A DNA stretch of 64,000 nucleotides from Paenibacillus endophyticus (GTDB taxonomy: Bacteria; Bacillota; Bacilli; Paenibacillales; Paenibacillaceae). The DNA lies in assembly GCF_014192395.1 (NCBI RefSeq), contig NZ_JACHXW010000003.1, forward strand, positions 301,054 through 365,053, given 5' to 3'. Positions 25,219 to 34,066 of this stretch are shown here, one piece after another (position 1 is the stretch's first letter; every line of letters starts with the position of its first letter). The notes under the pieces were generated by a model. The model did not search any database and was not told the DNA's origin. It worked only from the letters and a program-made list of their open reading frames with translations. Made by a program: the position numbers and the translations under genes.

Positions 25219-26643
25219 TTAAGCAGTGGTAGAAGTCGATTCACGCTCTTTCAGCTTCGTCTTTAGCTCTGTTTTACCGCCTGTAGTACTGAATGAGAAA
25301 TAGTAAATACCCACAATTACTGCAGCCAGAATAGCAAGCGCAAAGAAAATATTGCTATATAGAAATGCCCCTTTATGAATGGCAAACGGGTTTAAATGAA
25401 AGCTAGTTTCCTTCGCGTCCAGCAGCCTGCCCATAACGCTGGTGGTCATGGCGCCGGAAATGAAATTCAGCAGTGACATCAGCCCCATGCCAACCCCGAT
25501 TTGCTCTTTCGTAAGCGTCCGCGAGATCGTGTTCGACATTGCGATTTGCATAAAGGTTTGACCCATATTGCCGAACATCAGCAGAAACAGGATCAAATAT
25601 GGCGAAGCACCAACAAAGATGGATAACAACACAAAGCAAGTAAAGCTTAGCGAAATCGCTGTATATACGAGAAAGGAATTTCCTTTTTCATCGGCAAGCC
25701 TTCCACCTCGGCGGCCCATGAGTGCAGAGATAATCGCAGCCGGGAACATGACAAGGCCTATTACGGCAGGGGACAATTGATTTAGATTTGAAAGAAACTG
25801 CGGTGTGACAAACGGCATACCGAAGCTCAGCATTGTCGCAAGAAAAGTAATAAACAATCCGAAGGAGTATTTTTTATTCTGAAATAGCTTCGGCTGGATA
25901 AATGGTTCTGCTGCTGTTCGTATGCGGATGATGAACAGGATAAGCAGAACGATTCCCCCTATAGCAAACCAGAGATTGGCTTGAGATATTCCGAGCAGCA
26001 GCAGCGCGACTGCACCGCCGAGCAGGATTCCCCCTAGAAAGTCGATTTTCTGAGCCTTGCCTCTTTGATTGTCTAAGTACTTGCGGAAGAAAGGCAATGC
26101 CAGCAACGGGATAATCGATAGCAGGAACAGAAATCTCCAGCTGGCAAAGCTTGTCACGAGGCCTGCCACAATCGGAGCGAGAGCAGTTCCTAGCGCAAGT
26201 CCGGCCGCTACCGTACCAAGTGCTCTTCCCCGCTTCTCAGGCGAGAAATAGCGAACAGGCACAATCATAGCAGTAGCCGGAATGACAGCGGCTCCGCTAG
26301 CTTGCAGAATACGACCCAATACAATCATCCAATATTCAGACGCCAAAAGACCTACAATTGAACCGAGTGCAAAGAAAATAAGCCCGAACGTTAATAAATC
26401 TTTCAAGCGGTATTTATCGGCAAGCTTTCCGTATGTAACGGAGCCTACGGCGTATACGATCATATAACCGGTGAGCAGCCAGCTTACCTGCGATGGCGTT
26501 ATGCCGAACTCCTTGCTGATTACGGGCATGACCACGTTGAACATCGATGCATTCATAATTGAAAATACTAATGTAAAAGCTAAAATAGGCATCAGCTTTT
26601 CGCCATTGTTAGTCGTGCTTGCAGCTTCCAAAGTTGGATACAC
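25219..26643 (-). CDS. MFS drug exporter, TetA(L)/DHA2-like (14 helices)
   Basis: 474-residue transporter. SIMNASMFNVVMPVISKEFG and VSWLLTGYMIVYAVGSVTYG are typical of the 14-helix DHA2 exporters related to TetA(K/L) and LmrB; motif A-like GKLADKYRLKDLL and motif C-like GLALGTALAPIVAGL are present. It lies 70 bases after a MarR gene on the same strand, and a perfect 20-bp palindrome (26667-26686) sits between them, so it is very probably repressed by that MarR protein. The substrate is not predictable; tetracycline resistance should not be assumed. Confidence 0.92.
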   Translation of the reverse strand: MYPTLEAASTTNNGEKLMPILAFTLVFSIMNASMFNVVMPVISKEFGITPSQVSWLLTGYMIVYAVGSVTYGKLADKYRLKDLLTFGLIFFALGSIVGLLASEYWMIVLGRILQASGAAVIPATAMIVPVRYFSPEKRGRALGTVAAGLALGTALAPIVAGLVTSFASWRFLFLLSIIPLLALPFFRKYLDNQRGKAQKIDFLGGILLGGAVALLLLGISQANLWFAIGGIVLLILFIIRIRTAAEPFIQPKLFQNKKYSFGLFITFLATMLSFGMPFVTPQFLSNLNQLSPAVIGLVMFPAAIISALMGRRGGRLADEKGNSFLVYTAISLSFTCFVLLSIFVGASPYLILFLLMFGNMGQTFMQIAMSNTISRTLTKEQIGVGMGLMSLLNFISGAMTTSVMGRLLDAKETSFHLNPFAIHKGAFLYSNIFFALAILAAVIVGIYYFSFSTTGGKTELKTKLKERESTSTTA

Positions 26644-26666
26644 CCTTCCTTAATCTGTTGTCCTTC

Positions 26667-26686
26667 TTCGTTTGAATTCAAACGAA
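26667..26686. promoter_or_regulatory. MarR operator, copy 1 (upstream of the MFS exporter)
   Basis: TTCGTTTGAATTCAAACGAA is a perfect 20-bp palindrome 24 bases before the exporter start. Its 14-bp core GTTTGAATTCAAAC recurs at 27191-27204 before the MarR gene. Confidence 0.85.
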
Positions 26687-26714
26687 ATGTTTAAAAAATA
26701 GAGCTAGCTACACT

Positions 26715-27170
26715 TTATTGCTCGTACGCTTTTATGATTTTTTTCAATAAACCCTGTAAAACAACCGTTTCTTCTTTCGTGAGCAGATTGCTTGATTTAT
26801 TTTTTGCTTGCTGGACCGCCTCTTCCGATTGCTTATATTTCGCAAGCCCTTCATCGGTCAAATATATGCGCTTCATTCTGGCATCCTGGTCATGCTCGCG
26901 GCGAATGACCCAGCCACGCTTCACCATGCCGTTGATGAGACTCGTTACGCTCGACTTGTCGATAAAAAGCAGCTGCTCGAAATCCGCATTCATGGCCCCA
27001 GGCTTGATCGCCAGCAAATGAAGCGACTGCGATTGCTGCGGGGTCAATCCAAGCGGTCGAAGGGCAGATTCAATCTCACGCCTAATATTGGTAAATGCAA
27101 GCTTAATCAATAACGTATTGCTATCCTCATGCTCCCAAGGAAAACGAGCGATAAAGGTTTCTTTTCCCAT
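26715..27170 (-). CDS. MarR family transcriptional repressor
   Basis: 151-residue MarR protein. Winged helix: DFEQLLFIDKSSVTSLINGMVKRGW with wing DARMKRIYLTDEG. The ATG at 27170 is 17 bases from a perfect palindrome (27187-27208), and the same palindrome core stands before the next gene, an MFS exporter. This two-operator layout supports autoregulation and control of the exporter, as in other MarR-pump pairs. Confidence 0.93.
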   Translation of the reverse strand: MGKETFIARFPWEHEDSNTLLIKLAFTNIRREIESALRPLGLTPQQSQSLHLLAIKPGAMNADFEQLLFIDKSSVTSLINGMVKRGWVIRREHDQDARMKRIYLTDEGLAKYKQSEEAVQQAKNKSSNLLTKEETVVLQGLLKKIIKAYEQ

Positions 27171-27186
27171 TCGGGGCCCACTCCTA

Positions 27187-27208
27187 ATTAGTTTGAATTC
27201 AAACTAAT
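27187..27208. promoter_or_regulatory. MarR operator, copy 2 (autoregulatory)
   Basis: A perfect 22-bp palindrome with core TTAGTTTGAATTCAAACTAA directly upstream of the MarR gene; it shares 14 central bases with the site at 26667-26686. Confidence 0.85.
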
Positions 27209-27354
27209 AGTAAAAGCCAGCTGTCGTTTTGTCAAGAACGATTCTCACGGATGCGCAAATCTATTGTTTCAAAATAATATGAATAGGTTATAAACAATAG
27301 AAATAGATACATATACTCATATAAAAGGGTCTTTAACCAAGGAGGATATATCAA

Positions 27355-27582
27355 ATGGAATATATAACAAACAAAGCATATCGCAACGAGGATGTTTACT
27401 TTGATGGTTCGCATTATATCGGCTGTTCATTTACGAACTGCACCATCCATATACAGTCTCTGCGGTTCAATTATGACCGCTGCACTTTTCCCGGCTCTTC
27501 ATTCAAGCTTAGTCCCAATCTATCCATGCTTCAAAATGTATATTCGCTTCTACCCTCTGCATTAACTAGCCAAACCGCTTGA
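27355..27582 (+). CDS. Small pentapeptide-like protein of unknown function
   Basis: 75-residue protein behind an ideal ribosome-binding site (AAGGAGG). The stretch HYIGCSFTNCTIHI, RFNYDRCTFPGSSF has the spaced F/C/T pattern of pentapeptide-repeat or short beta-helix proteins (SFTNCTI, RCTFPG). It has four cysteines and no signal peptide or membrane helix. It stands alone and ends at a shared terminator. I do not know a function; the ribosome-binding site makes it a credible gene. Confidence 0.7.
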   Translation: MEYITNKAYRNEDVYFDGSHYIGCSFTNCTIHIQSLRFNYDRCTFPGSSFKLSPNLSMLQNVYSLLPSALTSQTA

Positions 27583-27652
27583 ATATGCATATAAGCACCT
27601 GCGAGAACGATACGGCAAATCCGCTTCAATTCGTTCTCCCCCTGCCAAAATA

Positions 27653-27685
27653 AGAACCCGCAAGGCTCTAAGCCGTGCGGGTTCT
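27653..27685. terminator. Bidirectional terminator
   Basis: AGAACCCGCA and TGCGGGTTCT pair perfectly, with AGGC/GCCG continuing inward. It separates the small plus-strand gene from the minus-strand isoprenoid gene. Confidence 0.75.
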
Positions 27686-27694
27686 ATTCCGTTC

Positions 27695-28486
27695 TTAATT
27701 GATGCTGCCGACTAGCTTCATAACAGCATCCCTTGTAAGCTTGTTCCCGCCAGCGGCAATTAGATTAACCGTTGCATGAGCAAGCGTTAAGGGGATTTTG
27801 CAAAATTCAAGAGCAGGACCGCCCTTTAAGTCCGCAATATAGGAATCAGCGATTTTTAAATTGCGACGCGTGTATTTGATCATTTCCTTCGATCCCCAGC
27901 CATCTGGAAAAAAGTCTACTCCCCGCTCCAAATCCTCCGTGCGATTGCGTAGAATATTAACGGCCTGCAGTCCTCTGCCGAAGGCGACTGCTTTGTGCTG
28001 ATCGGTTTTCGTGCCGTCGAACCACAGCCAAATCTCCGACAGCATCTCGCCGACCATGCCTGCTACGCTATAGGTATAATTGTCCAAGTCCTCTTCTGTT
28101 TTAATGATCCAGCTGACATGGACCCATTCAGACATTTGCTTTGACATCTTGGCAATATGACGATAGACGACTTCATTGACTGTTGGGGGGCAAAGCTGAG
28201 CCCATTCATGAATCCGCATGGTCACGTCCGCAAGCACATCACCGTACGGAGCTAGCACCTTCTGAGATTCGTTTATAACATCCGAAGACTGAAACGCTTC
28301 ATGAATCCCCTGCAGCAGATCCACTTTCAAATCGTCGGATATCGTCTCGTGATCTTCAATTTCATCAATTGCCCTCATGCACAGATAGGCGGATGCGACG
28401 GCTTCTTTCAAACTTGCTTTCAATCGGCTGATGGGAATATAAAAAGTACGGCTCGTTTTCTTCAACATGATCATCGCATCATTCAA
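27695..28486 (-). CDS. Squalene/phytoene synthase family protein
   Basis: 263-residue head-to-head prenyl-synthase-like protein. First Asp-rich motif DEIED at residues 41-45; second region GRGLQAVNILRNRTEDLERG at about 170-189. In the family the second motif is usually RDxxED; here the first Asp is Asn (N181-R-T-E-D185), so activity may differ. Start: TTG at 28486 with GAAGGAG eight bases before; the longer frame to 28558 would begin upstream of that site. It stands alone, without carotenoid or hopanoid neighbours. Bacillus YisP, a relative, acts as a farnesyl-diphosphate phosphatase, so a phosphatase role is also possible. Confidence 0.88.
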   Translation of the reverse strand: MNDAMIMLKKTSRTFYIPISRLKASLKEAVASAYLCMRAIDEIEDHETISDDLKVDLLQGIHEAFQSSDVINESQKVLAPYGDVLADVTMRIHEWAQLCPPTVNEVVYRHIAKMSKQMSEWVHVSWIIKTEEDLDNYTYSVAGMVGEMLSEIWLWFDGTKTDQHKAVAFGRGLQAVNILRNRTEDLERGVDFFPDGWGSKEMIKYTRRNLKIADSYIADLKGGPALEFCKIPLTLAHATVNLIAAGGNKLTRDAVMKLVGSIN

Positions 28487-28719
28487 GATAAAAACTCCTT
28501 CATTATGGCAGCTTTGCTTTTGGCCTGTTTTAATCGTTACTTCTATCATACCATACATGTATTTGGATGTGCACGTTACAACAATATACTACCCATTTCA
28601 CATAGATTTGTATCATAAATACGCCTCAAACTAAAAAAATCAATCCTATTATATCTTTATCAATATTCCTAACACCATTCAAAAATTCATAAATCGCATT
28701 GCCAATCCGTTATCACCAA

Positions 28720-28758
28720 GATGATTCCCGGTGCAGAACGGGAGTCATCCTTTTTTTT
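28720..28758 (+). terminator. Intrinsic terminator with no gene before it (possible leader or small RNA end)
   Basis: GATGATTCCCG and CGGGAGTCATC form an 11-bp stem (one G-U) with an 8-base loop, followed directly by CTTTTTTTT. Upstream on the plus strand (28487-28719) there is no gene, and the next start is at 28924. It could attenuate that secreted-protein gene or end a small RNA. Nothing else is seen in this 430-base gap. Confidence 0.75.
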
Positions 28759-28923
28759 ATTTCCCCACTCTCCATTAACTCCCTTCCACTTGTTACAGCC
28801 AGTCATACGCATCCAGCCAAAAATATTTCCGTACAGCGACCACAGAAACAAAAAGTTATTCAAAACGAGAACTTTAATGGTATGTTATTACAAGATCTAA
28901 TAAATTGGATTGAGGAGGGAATT

Positions 28924-31059
28924 ATGAACACTTTATCTAAGAAGCTATCTTATATACTCGTTGTTACCTTATTCATCCTGCTTTGCATTTCCCCGTTTGC
29001 CCATGCTGAGGAGACTGGGAGAACAACAGAACCAACTGCATCAACATCCATTATCGGAAATGTTAGCCCGCCTGACGGTACATTGCTTACCGAGGGCTTT
29101 ACACTCATCCAATTTGTTTTAGGTATTCCGCTGGCAGATATGGGCGACATCATCATTATCGTTGACGGTCAGCCCATTGATCCGATTCAAATCAATTACA
29201 TTCATGGCATGGTGATTACGTATGCCTCGGATTTGAAAGATGGCGCTCATTCCTTGTATATTGGTGTGTTGGATCGTGATATGAATCTATTGCAGGAGTA
29301 CAATGGAAGCTTCAACGTCCAGCTTTCGATTTGGAAAGAAAGCAGCATGAAAGCGGAGAATGTCGATGTGGCGTCACTTCGTTTAACCTGGACGCCCGCC
29401 GCTCAGAGCTTGGGTTATCGCATTTATGGCAATAGCCTGCTCATTGGGTCTGTTGATGGCAACACCACCTCTTTGGATGCAACGGATCTAATGCCAAAAA
29501 CGACTTACAACTTCAAAGTGGAGGCGCAGCGTTCCGACGGCAGCTGGACGACGGACGGACCTGCAGCTTCGGCAACAACATTGCCTCAGGATCGGGTTAG
29601 CCCGATTATCGATTCTGTGACTCCTATTGATGGAGACTTATTAACGACGGCTTGGCCGAAAATCACGGCTCATATGTATGATAAAGATTCCGGCATTAAT
29701 CCAATCATGACTGGAATCGGAATAAACGACAGGCTTGTAGCGTCCAGCTATGACGAGTCAACCGGGACGCTGACCGCGGTTGCCCCCAGATTGCCAAGCG
29801 GCACTCATACACTCCTGGTCTATGCCAGGGATATGGACGGGAATGTTGTTCGGCATACCAGCCGTTTTACCGTGAATTATGAGGCGGAAGCACCTTTTTT
29901 GGAATGGAACGGCAAACTTCGTGCCGCACTTGAAGCAGGCGATCCTGCTGATCGTGAGGATGTACGAAGGCTGAGCGCCGAGATTGCAGAGCTGGACCAA
30001 ATAGAAGACTTATCCTTGATTGATCCGATTTGGAACAAAATCAAGACCAAGCTGCCTGCATCTGTTGATCAGGCCTGGTTGAAAAAAAAGCTGTTTGATA
30101 TCATCCTGGCGATTGGTTCACTCCCTGTAAATGAGCAAGAAACTGGGCTTGTAGAAATCTTGTCGGATTCTGAATCGCTGGAGGCGCTGAATACGATAGC
30201 GGCGGCAGGCGGCGTAACGAACCTGACAACCGAGGATGTTCTAACGTTCTTATTTGGGGATGGCAACGATTATAGAGGGATCGAAGGTCAAATCCTTTAT
30301 TTTGTATCAAGATTGTCTCCGATGGAACAGTTAGGACTAATAAGAGATAAACAAAAAATGTTGGACGTCCTCATGGATGCAATCAATAATCAGCTGTTGC
30401 AAACAACCTATTATAAAATCAGCAAGATGCTGAGGAATTTAAACGTCAATACCTATGATATACAGCTGACTTTGCAAAATTTCCAACGCAGGCTGGAACA
30501 TGACGTGCCGGCCATTCAGGCGATGAATATTGCTTTTATCCGCTTAAAGGCGCAGGAATCAGTGAAGGTAAGCAATGGCGGCTATCAGCATAATTACAGC
30601 TTGCAGGTAGATTCTTTAGACATTCCTCCTCAAGCGCTGCTATGGAAGAAGGTATCCGGAAGCCCTGATATCCGTGTAACGCCAGACGGGACCGTCTCCA
30701 TTCCTGAAGGGACGTATAATGCAACCGCAATCATTCAAGCAGCGCTCGTTAATCCTTATGGCAGCAATAAAGTCATCTTTGAGAAAGAAGTAATCCTAAT
30801 GCCTGACAAAGACACGGCTGTCATCCTTCAGAGCATTATGAGTGCATTTGAAAGCGAGCTATACAAGGTGCAAAGCAAGCTAAATGACGCAACTACGCAC
30901 GTAGAGCAGACACAGTTGATCATGGAAATGATGAATACGGGGAAAGAGGCAATCAAGCAGATCCAATCGTTAAAGATATCCAAAGCAGCCATAACAGATG
31001 CCACTGAGAGGATCATAAATAGTCTTGTACAAGCAGCCAGCACTTTACCGACTCTCTAA
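28924..31059 (+). CDS. Secreted multidomain protein with FN3 and Ig-like domains
   Basis: 711 residues. A Sec signal peptide covers residues 1-28 (ending PFAHA). Then come an Ig-like domain starting NVSPPDGTLL (about 40-135), a fibronectin type III domain (about 138-222; LRLTWTPAAQSLGYRIYGN), an Ig-like domain starting SVTPIDGDLL (about 225-325), a long helical region (about 330-530), a beta-rich segment with VTPDGTVSIPEGTY (about 535-620) and a helical C-terminus. The ATG at 28924 has GAGGAGGG upstream; the earlier frame has no signal peptide. No enzyme domain or LPXTG/SLH anchor is visible. It may be an adhesin or scaffold at the cell surface; function unknown. Confidence 0.82.
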   Translation: MNTLSKKLSYILVVTLFILLCISPFAHAEETGRTTEPTASTSIIGNVSPPDGTLLTEGFTLIQFVLGIPLADMGDIIIIVDGQPIDPIQINYIHGMVITYASDLKDGAHSLYIGVLDRDMNLLQEYNGSFNVQLSIWKESSMKAENVDVASLRLTWTPAAQSLGYRIYGNSLLIGSVDGNTTSLDATDLMPKTTYNFKVEAQRSDGSWTTDGPAASATTLPQDRVSPIIDSVTPIDGDLLTTAWPKITAHMYDKDSGINPIMTGIGINDRLVASSYDESTGTLTAVAPRLPSGTHTLLVYARDMDGNVVRHTSRFTVNYEAEAPFLEWNGKLRAALEAGDPADREDVRRLSAEIAELDQIEDLSLIDPIWNKIKTKLPASVDQAWLKKKLFDIILAIGSLPVNEQETGLVEILSDSESLEALNTIAAAGGVTNLTTEDVLTFLFGDGNDYRGIEGQILYFVSRLSPMEQLGLIRDKQKMLDVLMDAINNQLLQTTYYKISKMLRNLNVNTYDIQLTLQNFQRRLEHDVPAIQAMNIAFIRLKAQESVKVSNGGYQHNYSLQVDSLDIPPQALLWKKVSGSPDIRVTPDGTVSIPEGTYNATAIIQAALVNPYGSNKVIFEKEVILMPDKDTAVILQSIMSAFESELYKVQSKLNDATTHVEQTQLIMEMMNTGKEAIKQIQSLKISKAAITDATERIINSLVQAASTLPTL

Positions 31060-31269
31060 GCTACTGCCCTCCTCTTTCTAAAATGAGAAAGCAGAAGACC
31101 CTTGATTAGCTTGAGACCACTTAAAAGTTTAACTCTCAGAAAAGGTACAGAATGTATGCCCGGCTGGTCATATCGCCATGCATGGACCATTTGTCGTAAT
31201 CTTAAGCGGATAATGAAGCTGAACGATTGATAGGTCCGGAATTTCTTTTCCTCATGTTTCATAAAAAGA

Positions 31270-31293
31270 AGAGCCGCTCACATGAGCGGCTCT
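31270..31293 (-). terminator. Rho-independent terminator
   Basis: AGAGCCGCTCA and TGAGCGGCTCT pair perfectly; on the minus strand TCTTTTTAT follows. It ends the GAPDH gene. Confidence 0.88.
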
Positions 31294-31351
31294 CTCTGTT
31301 CTATCATGGGGAGAAAATTCCCCCGTCACCGGGAAGCCTGGGCAGTATCTG

Positions 31352-32350
31352 TTATTTACTAGCCAAGAACGCGGCAACCTCCGCCAGACGCGTAGCGAAG
31401 CCCCATTCATTGTCGTACCATGTTGCGACGGATAGGAGTTCTCCTTCCACATGCGTGAGCGGTAGATCGATGATCGACGTATGCGGGTCACCGACGATGC
31501 GCGACGACGCCCATTCGCCTTCGAGCACGTCCATGACGCCTTTCAGATCGCCTTCCCGCGAGGCGCGGCGGAACATATCATTCACTTCCTGCACCGAGCA
31601 CGGCTTCTCCGTGATCAGGTTCAGCTCGGCAATGCTGCCTGTGCGGGTCGGTATACGGTACGCTTTGCCCGTGATCTGGAGGTCCGGCCAGATAAACTTG
31701 AGCGCCTTGGCGGCGCCAGACGAAGATGGAATGATGTTTTCGGCCGCTGCCCAAGAGTCCCGGCGGTCGCGCATCGGCTGATCCGTCAACGATTGTGTAT
31801 TGGTATAGGAATGGACCGTGGAGAACAGCCCAAATTTAATTCCGTAGTTTTCTTTGACCAGCTTGACGACGGCAGCCAAGGCGTTAGTCGTGCAGCTAGC
31901 CATGCTGATGATTCGGTGCTTGTCTGGATCGAAGCTGTCGAGGTTGATGCCTTTTAGCAGCACTGCGTCGCAATCATCGAGGGATTTGCTAGGCCCGCTG
32001 ATCAGGACGCGCTTCGCGCCGCGGTCCAGATGCACCTGCGCGACGGAACGAACGACGGCACGGCCCGTACAATCGACGACGAGATCCACGCCAAGCGCCT
32101 TCCAGTCCGGTACTTCCTGCGAGGAATTAATATATAGAATCTCTCGCCCACCAATGACCATTGCGCCTTCTGCGGCGGATACGTCCTCGTGCCAACGCTT
32201 GTAGTTGGAATCCACTTCGAACAGCGCGGCAAGTGTACCAACGTCCTTGATATCCGATACCGAAACCGGAACGAAAAGCTTGTCTTGAAGCGCTACGCGC
32301 AGCAGTATTCTGCCTATGCGGCCAAATCCGAAAATCGCAATTTTACCCAT
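31352..32350 (-). CDS. gap: Glyceraldehyde-3-phosphate dehydrogenase, type I
   Basis: 332 residues, full length. NAD-binding FGFGRIGR at 7-14; catalytic Cys153 in ASCTTN and His180 in TVHSYTN; substrate-site DRRDSWAAAENIIPSSSGAA; C-terminal WYDNEWGF. It oxidises glyceraldehyde 3-phosphate with phosphate to 1,3-bisphosphoglycerate. No cggR, pgk or tpiA is beside it, so this is a stand-alone, probably secondary GAPDH (GapB-like or accessory) rather than the glycolytic operon copy. SDIKD at 32-36 puts an Asp in the cofactor-selecting region, hinting at NAD use. Own terminator downstream. Confidence 0.95.
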   Translation of the reverse strand: MGKIAIFGFGRIGRILLRVALQDKLFVPVSVSDIKDVGTLAALFEVDSNYKRWHEDVSAAEGAMVIGGREILYINSSQEVPDWKALGVDLVVDCTGRAVVRSVAQVHLDRGAKRVLISGPSKSLDDCDAVLLKGINLDSFDPDKHRIISMASCTTNALAAVVKLVKENYGIKFGLFSTVHSYTNTQSLTDQPMRDRRDSWAAAENIIPSSSGAAKALKFIWPDLQITGKAYRIPTRTGSIAELNLITEKPCSVQEVNDMFRRASREGDLKGVMDVLEGEWASSRIVGDPHTSIIDLPLTHVEGELLSVATWYDNEWGFATRLAEVAAFLASK

Positions 32351-32838
32351 ATTTCTCAGCCTCCATTTGCATGATGTTATCGACGGGAATAGTGTACGCT
32401 ATTTGGCTGCAAAAAGTCCAATGATGGCCCCTTTCCTGCCGCTCCGGTATGCGAAGATATTACAGCGTGTCTTTATTGAGCTCTTGATATCCGATAGCTT
32501 AAGCTTTCTATATAATGATTAGCACAGCATGCTCTATTTATTAATATTTTTTTCTATTGATTGAACAAATTTCGGATCACTTATCATTGGACCAAACAGC
32601 TGGGATATGTACAGCTATTTTTTCTCGAATATGATTGCGGTTTTGCGATTCGTCATATATATTACAGCCGATTCCAGCAGCTCAGACACAAAACGTAATG
32701 GTAAAAACCGTGCATCGAGTCGAACAGCCATTACGTTGGCCAAAAACAACGGATATCTCGAACGATTGCAGGAGAGGCGATACTTGCGCGCATAGCCTTA
32801 AGACGATATCGTAAAGGTCAGGGAGGCGATGTGAACAT
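32351..32838. other. 488-base gap between GAPDH and HxlR genes
   Basis: No gene is supported. It holds a 10-bp inverted repeat, AACGTAATGG (32692-32701) and CCATTACGTT (32728-32737), and AT-rich promoter-like stretches near 32500. Short open frames here lack ribosome-binding sites and family features. Confidence 0.4.
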
Positions 32839-33372
32839 ATGCTGGAACCGGGGAAAACATACAATACGGCAGTAGAGGTAACGCTTGAGGTTATCGGTGG
32901 CAAATGGAAGCAGGTCATCCTTTTCCATCTAACGTTCGGAAAGAAACGCAACGGCGAGCTGAGAAGCTTGCTCCCAGCGGTAACGCAAAAAGTGCTAACC
33001 CAGCAGTTGAAGGAACTGGTAGAGGATGGCATCATTAACCGAATATCATACAATCAAGTGCCGCCCAAAGTCGTGTATGAGCTGACCGAGTACGGTTGGA
33101 GCCTAAAAGAGATTCTTCATCTCATGTGTAGATGGGGAGATCGGCATGCCGAGCGCGCTTATGGCGATAAGATCAAGATTTTGTCTGGAACGCCTCGATT
33201 AGATGTGGGAATTAATTCGTTAAAAATAGAAACCGGTCGCTGGATATTACCATTGCTAAGTTCATGGGATTGCCCAATGCGAACCCGCATACAACCGAAG
33301 GCCGGAGCGCAGACCAGGTCCAGCTGCTTCCCGGCTGCCGCTGTTCGAGAAACTGCTGTTGGTCGACATTAA
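32839..33372 (+). CDS. HxlR family transcriptional regulator with foreign C-terminal tail
   Basis: The first ~120 residues are a complete HxlR winged helix: AVEVTLEVIGGKWKQVILFHL, KRNGELRSLLPAVTQKVLTQQLKEL and VVYELTEYGWSLKEIL. HxlR proteins are usually 100-130 residues; this frame runs to 177. From about residue 136 the frame is the antisense of the truncated dehydrogenase gene on the other strand, so the tail is probably an artefact of a deletion that removed the original stop. Start: ATG at 32839 with GGAGG 12 bases upstream. The DNA-binding part looks intact. HxlR proteins commonly control redox enzymes encoded next to them. Confidence 0.85.
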   Translation: MLEPGKTYNTAVEVTLEVIGGKWKQVILFHLTFGKKRNGELRSLLPAVTQKVLTQQLKELVEDGIINRISYNQVPPKVVYELTEYGWSLKEILHLMCRWGDRHAERAYGDKIKILSGTPRLDVGINSLKIETGRWILPLLSSWDCPMRTRIQPKAGAQTRSSCFPAAAVRETAVGRH

Positions 33373-33820
33373 ACTCCGGCGGCATATGGTAGGCGTCCGT
33401 TTCTCGGGCGGGTGTCTTGAAGGGACCCAGGTGTGCGCCATATACTTTGTAGCCCTGCATTAGGCTCACATGCCGAAGGCTAGACGCGGCCTGCTCGATT
33501 GCATCCACGACGTTGACGAGCATGGAGAGGTTTGGGGCAACAAGCTCAGCCCAAGTAAGCCGGTCTTGATAGGCGGCGTAAAAGATATGGGTGACTTCCG
33601 TTAAACAACCGAGCTTCTCGCGCGTTTCACTCTCATTTAGCAGATCGACAGCTTCGTATCGCGTTCGCCCGTTTCCTCTTGTGTCTCCGCCACGCCGCGA
33701 TACGCCGATAATATCCCAATCGGGAAGCTGCTCGAGATAATCAATCAGATTTCTCCCAATAACCCCGTTGGCTCCAACGACGAGTGCCGTTTTGCGCGGC
33801 AGCGTTTCCTGTACCCTCAT
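33212..33820 (-). pseudogene. Truncated SDR-family NAD-dependent epimerase/dehydratase
   Basis: The reading starts well: ATG at 33820 behind AGGAGAG, nucleotide-binding GANGVIGRNLIDYL at residues 17-30, HIFYAAY, SLMQGYKVYG with the active-site-type Tyr-Lys pair replaced in position by YKVYG, and SALRPSVVCGFALGNPMNLAM near 170-190. Relatives (progesterone-5-beta-reductase-like SDRs) are about 350 residues; here homology stops at about residue 191 and the frame ends at 202 in unrelated sequence. About 150 C-terminal residues are missing, so it is probably inactive. It overlaps the 3' end of the converging HxlR frame. Confidence 0.82.
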
Positions 33821-33906
33821 AAGTATCTCTCCTCATCCGTTATGGTCTCATCCTCATTGTGCATGCTGCGGGGAGGAATAAAAAGTACGCACTTTGGAGT
33901 TATATA

Positions 33907-33922
33907 GTTACTTGAAAGTAAC
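33907..33922. promoter_or_regulatory. Probable HxlR operator upstream of the SDR gene
   Basis: GTTACTT-GA-AAGTAAC is a perfect 7+2+7 palindrome 87 bases upstream of the dehydrogenase start. Palindromes of this GTTACT/AGTAAC type are common before genes controlled by HxlR proteins. Confidence 0.6.
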
Positions 33923-33958
33923 ATAAGGCATGAAATTGTTTACTCTAATAGTTGAAAA

Positions 33959-34010
33959 GGGTACCCCAACGCTAAACACTATGTTCAAAGTGTTCAGTGT
34001 AGGGTTACCC
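33959..34010 (-). terminator. Imperfect terminator hairpin
   Basis: Minus strand: GGGTAACCCTACACTGAACACTT pairs with several mismatches with AGTGTTTAGCGTTGGGGTACCC arms around GAACAT, followed by TTTTC. It ends the lipoprotein gene at 34067. Confidence 0.55.
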
Positions 34011-34066
34011 TATTATGGCTTATCGTGCTTCTGTTTGCATGGTTTTGCTAAAGCGTGTTCCATCGG

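Noticed and set aside
25219..26643. Tetracycline-resistance gene
   Set aside because: TetA(L)-like topology is shared by many exporters; no specific residues allow a resistance call.
32607..32795. Small plus-strand frame upstream of HxlR
   Set aside because: Starts without ribosome-binding site and has no domain; inverted repeat inside argues for non-coding sequence.
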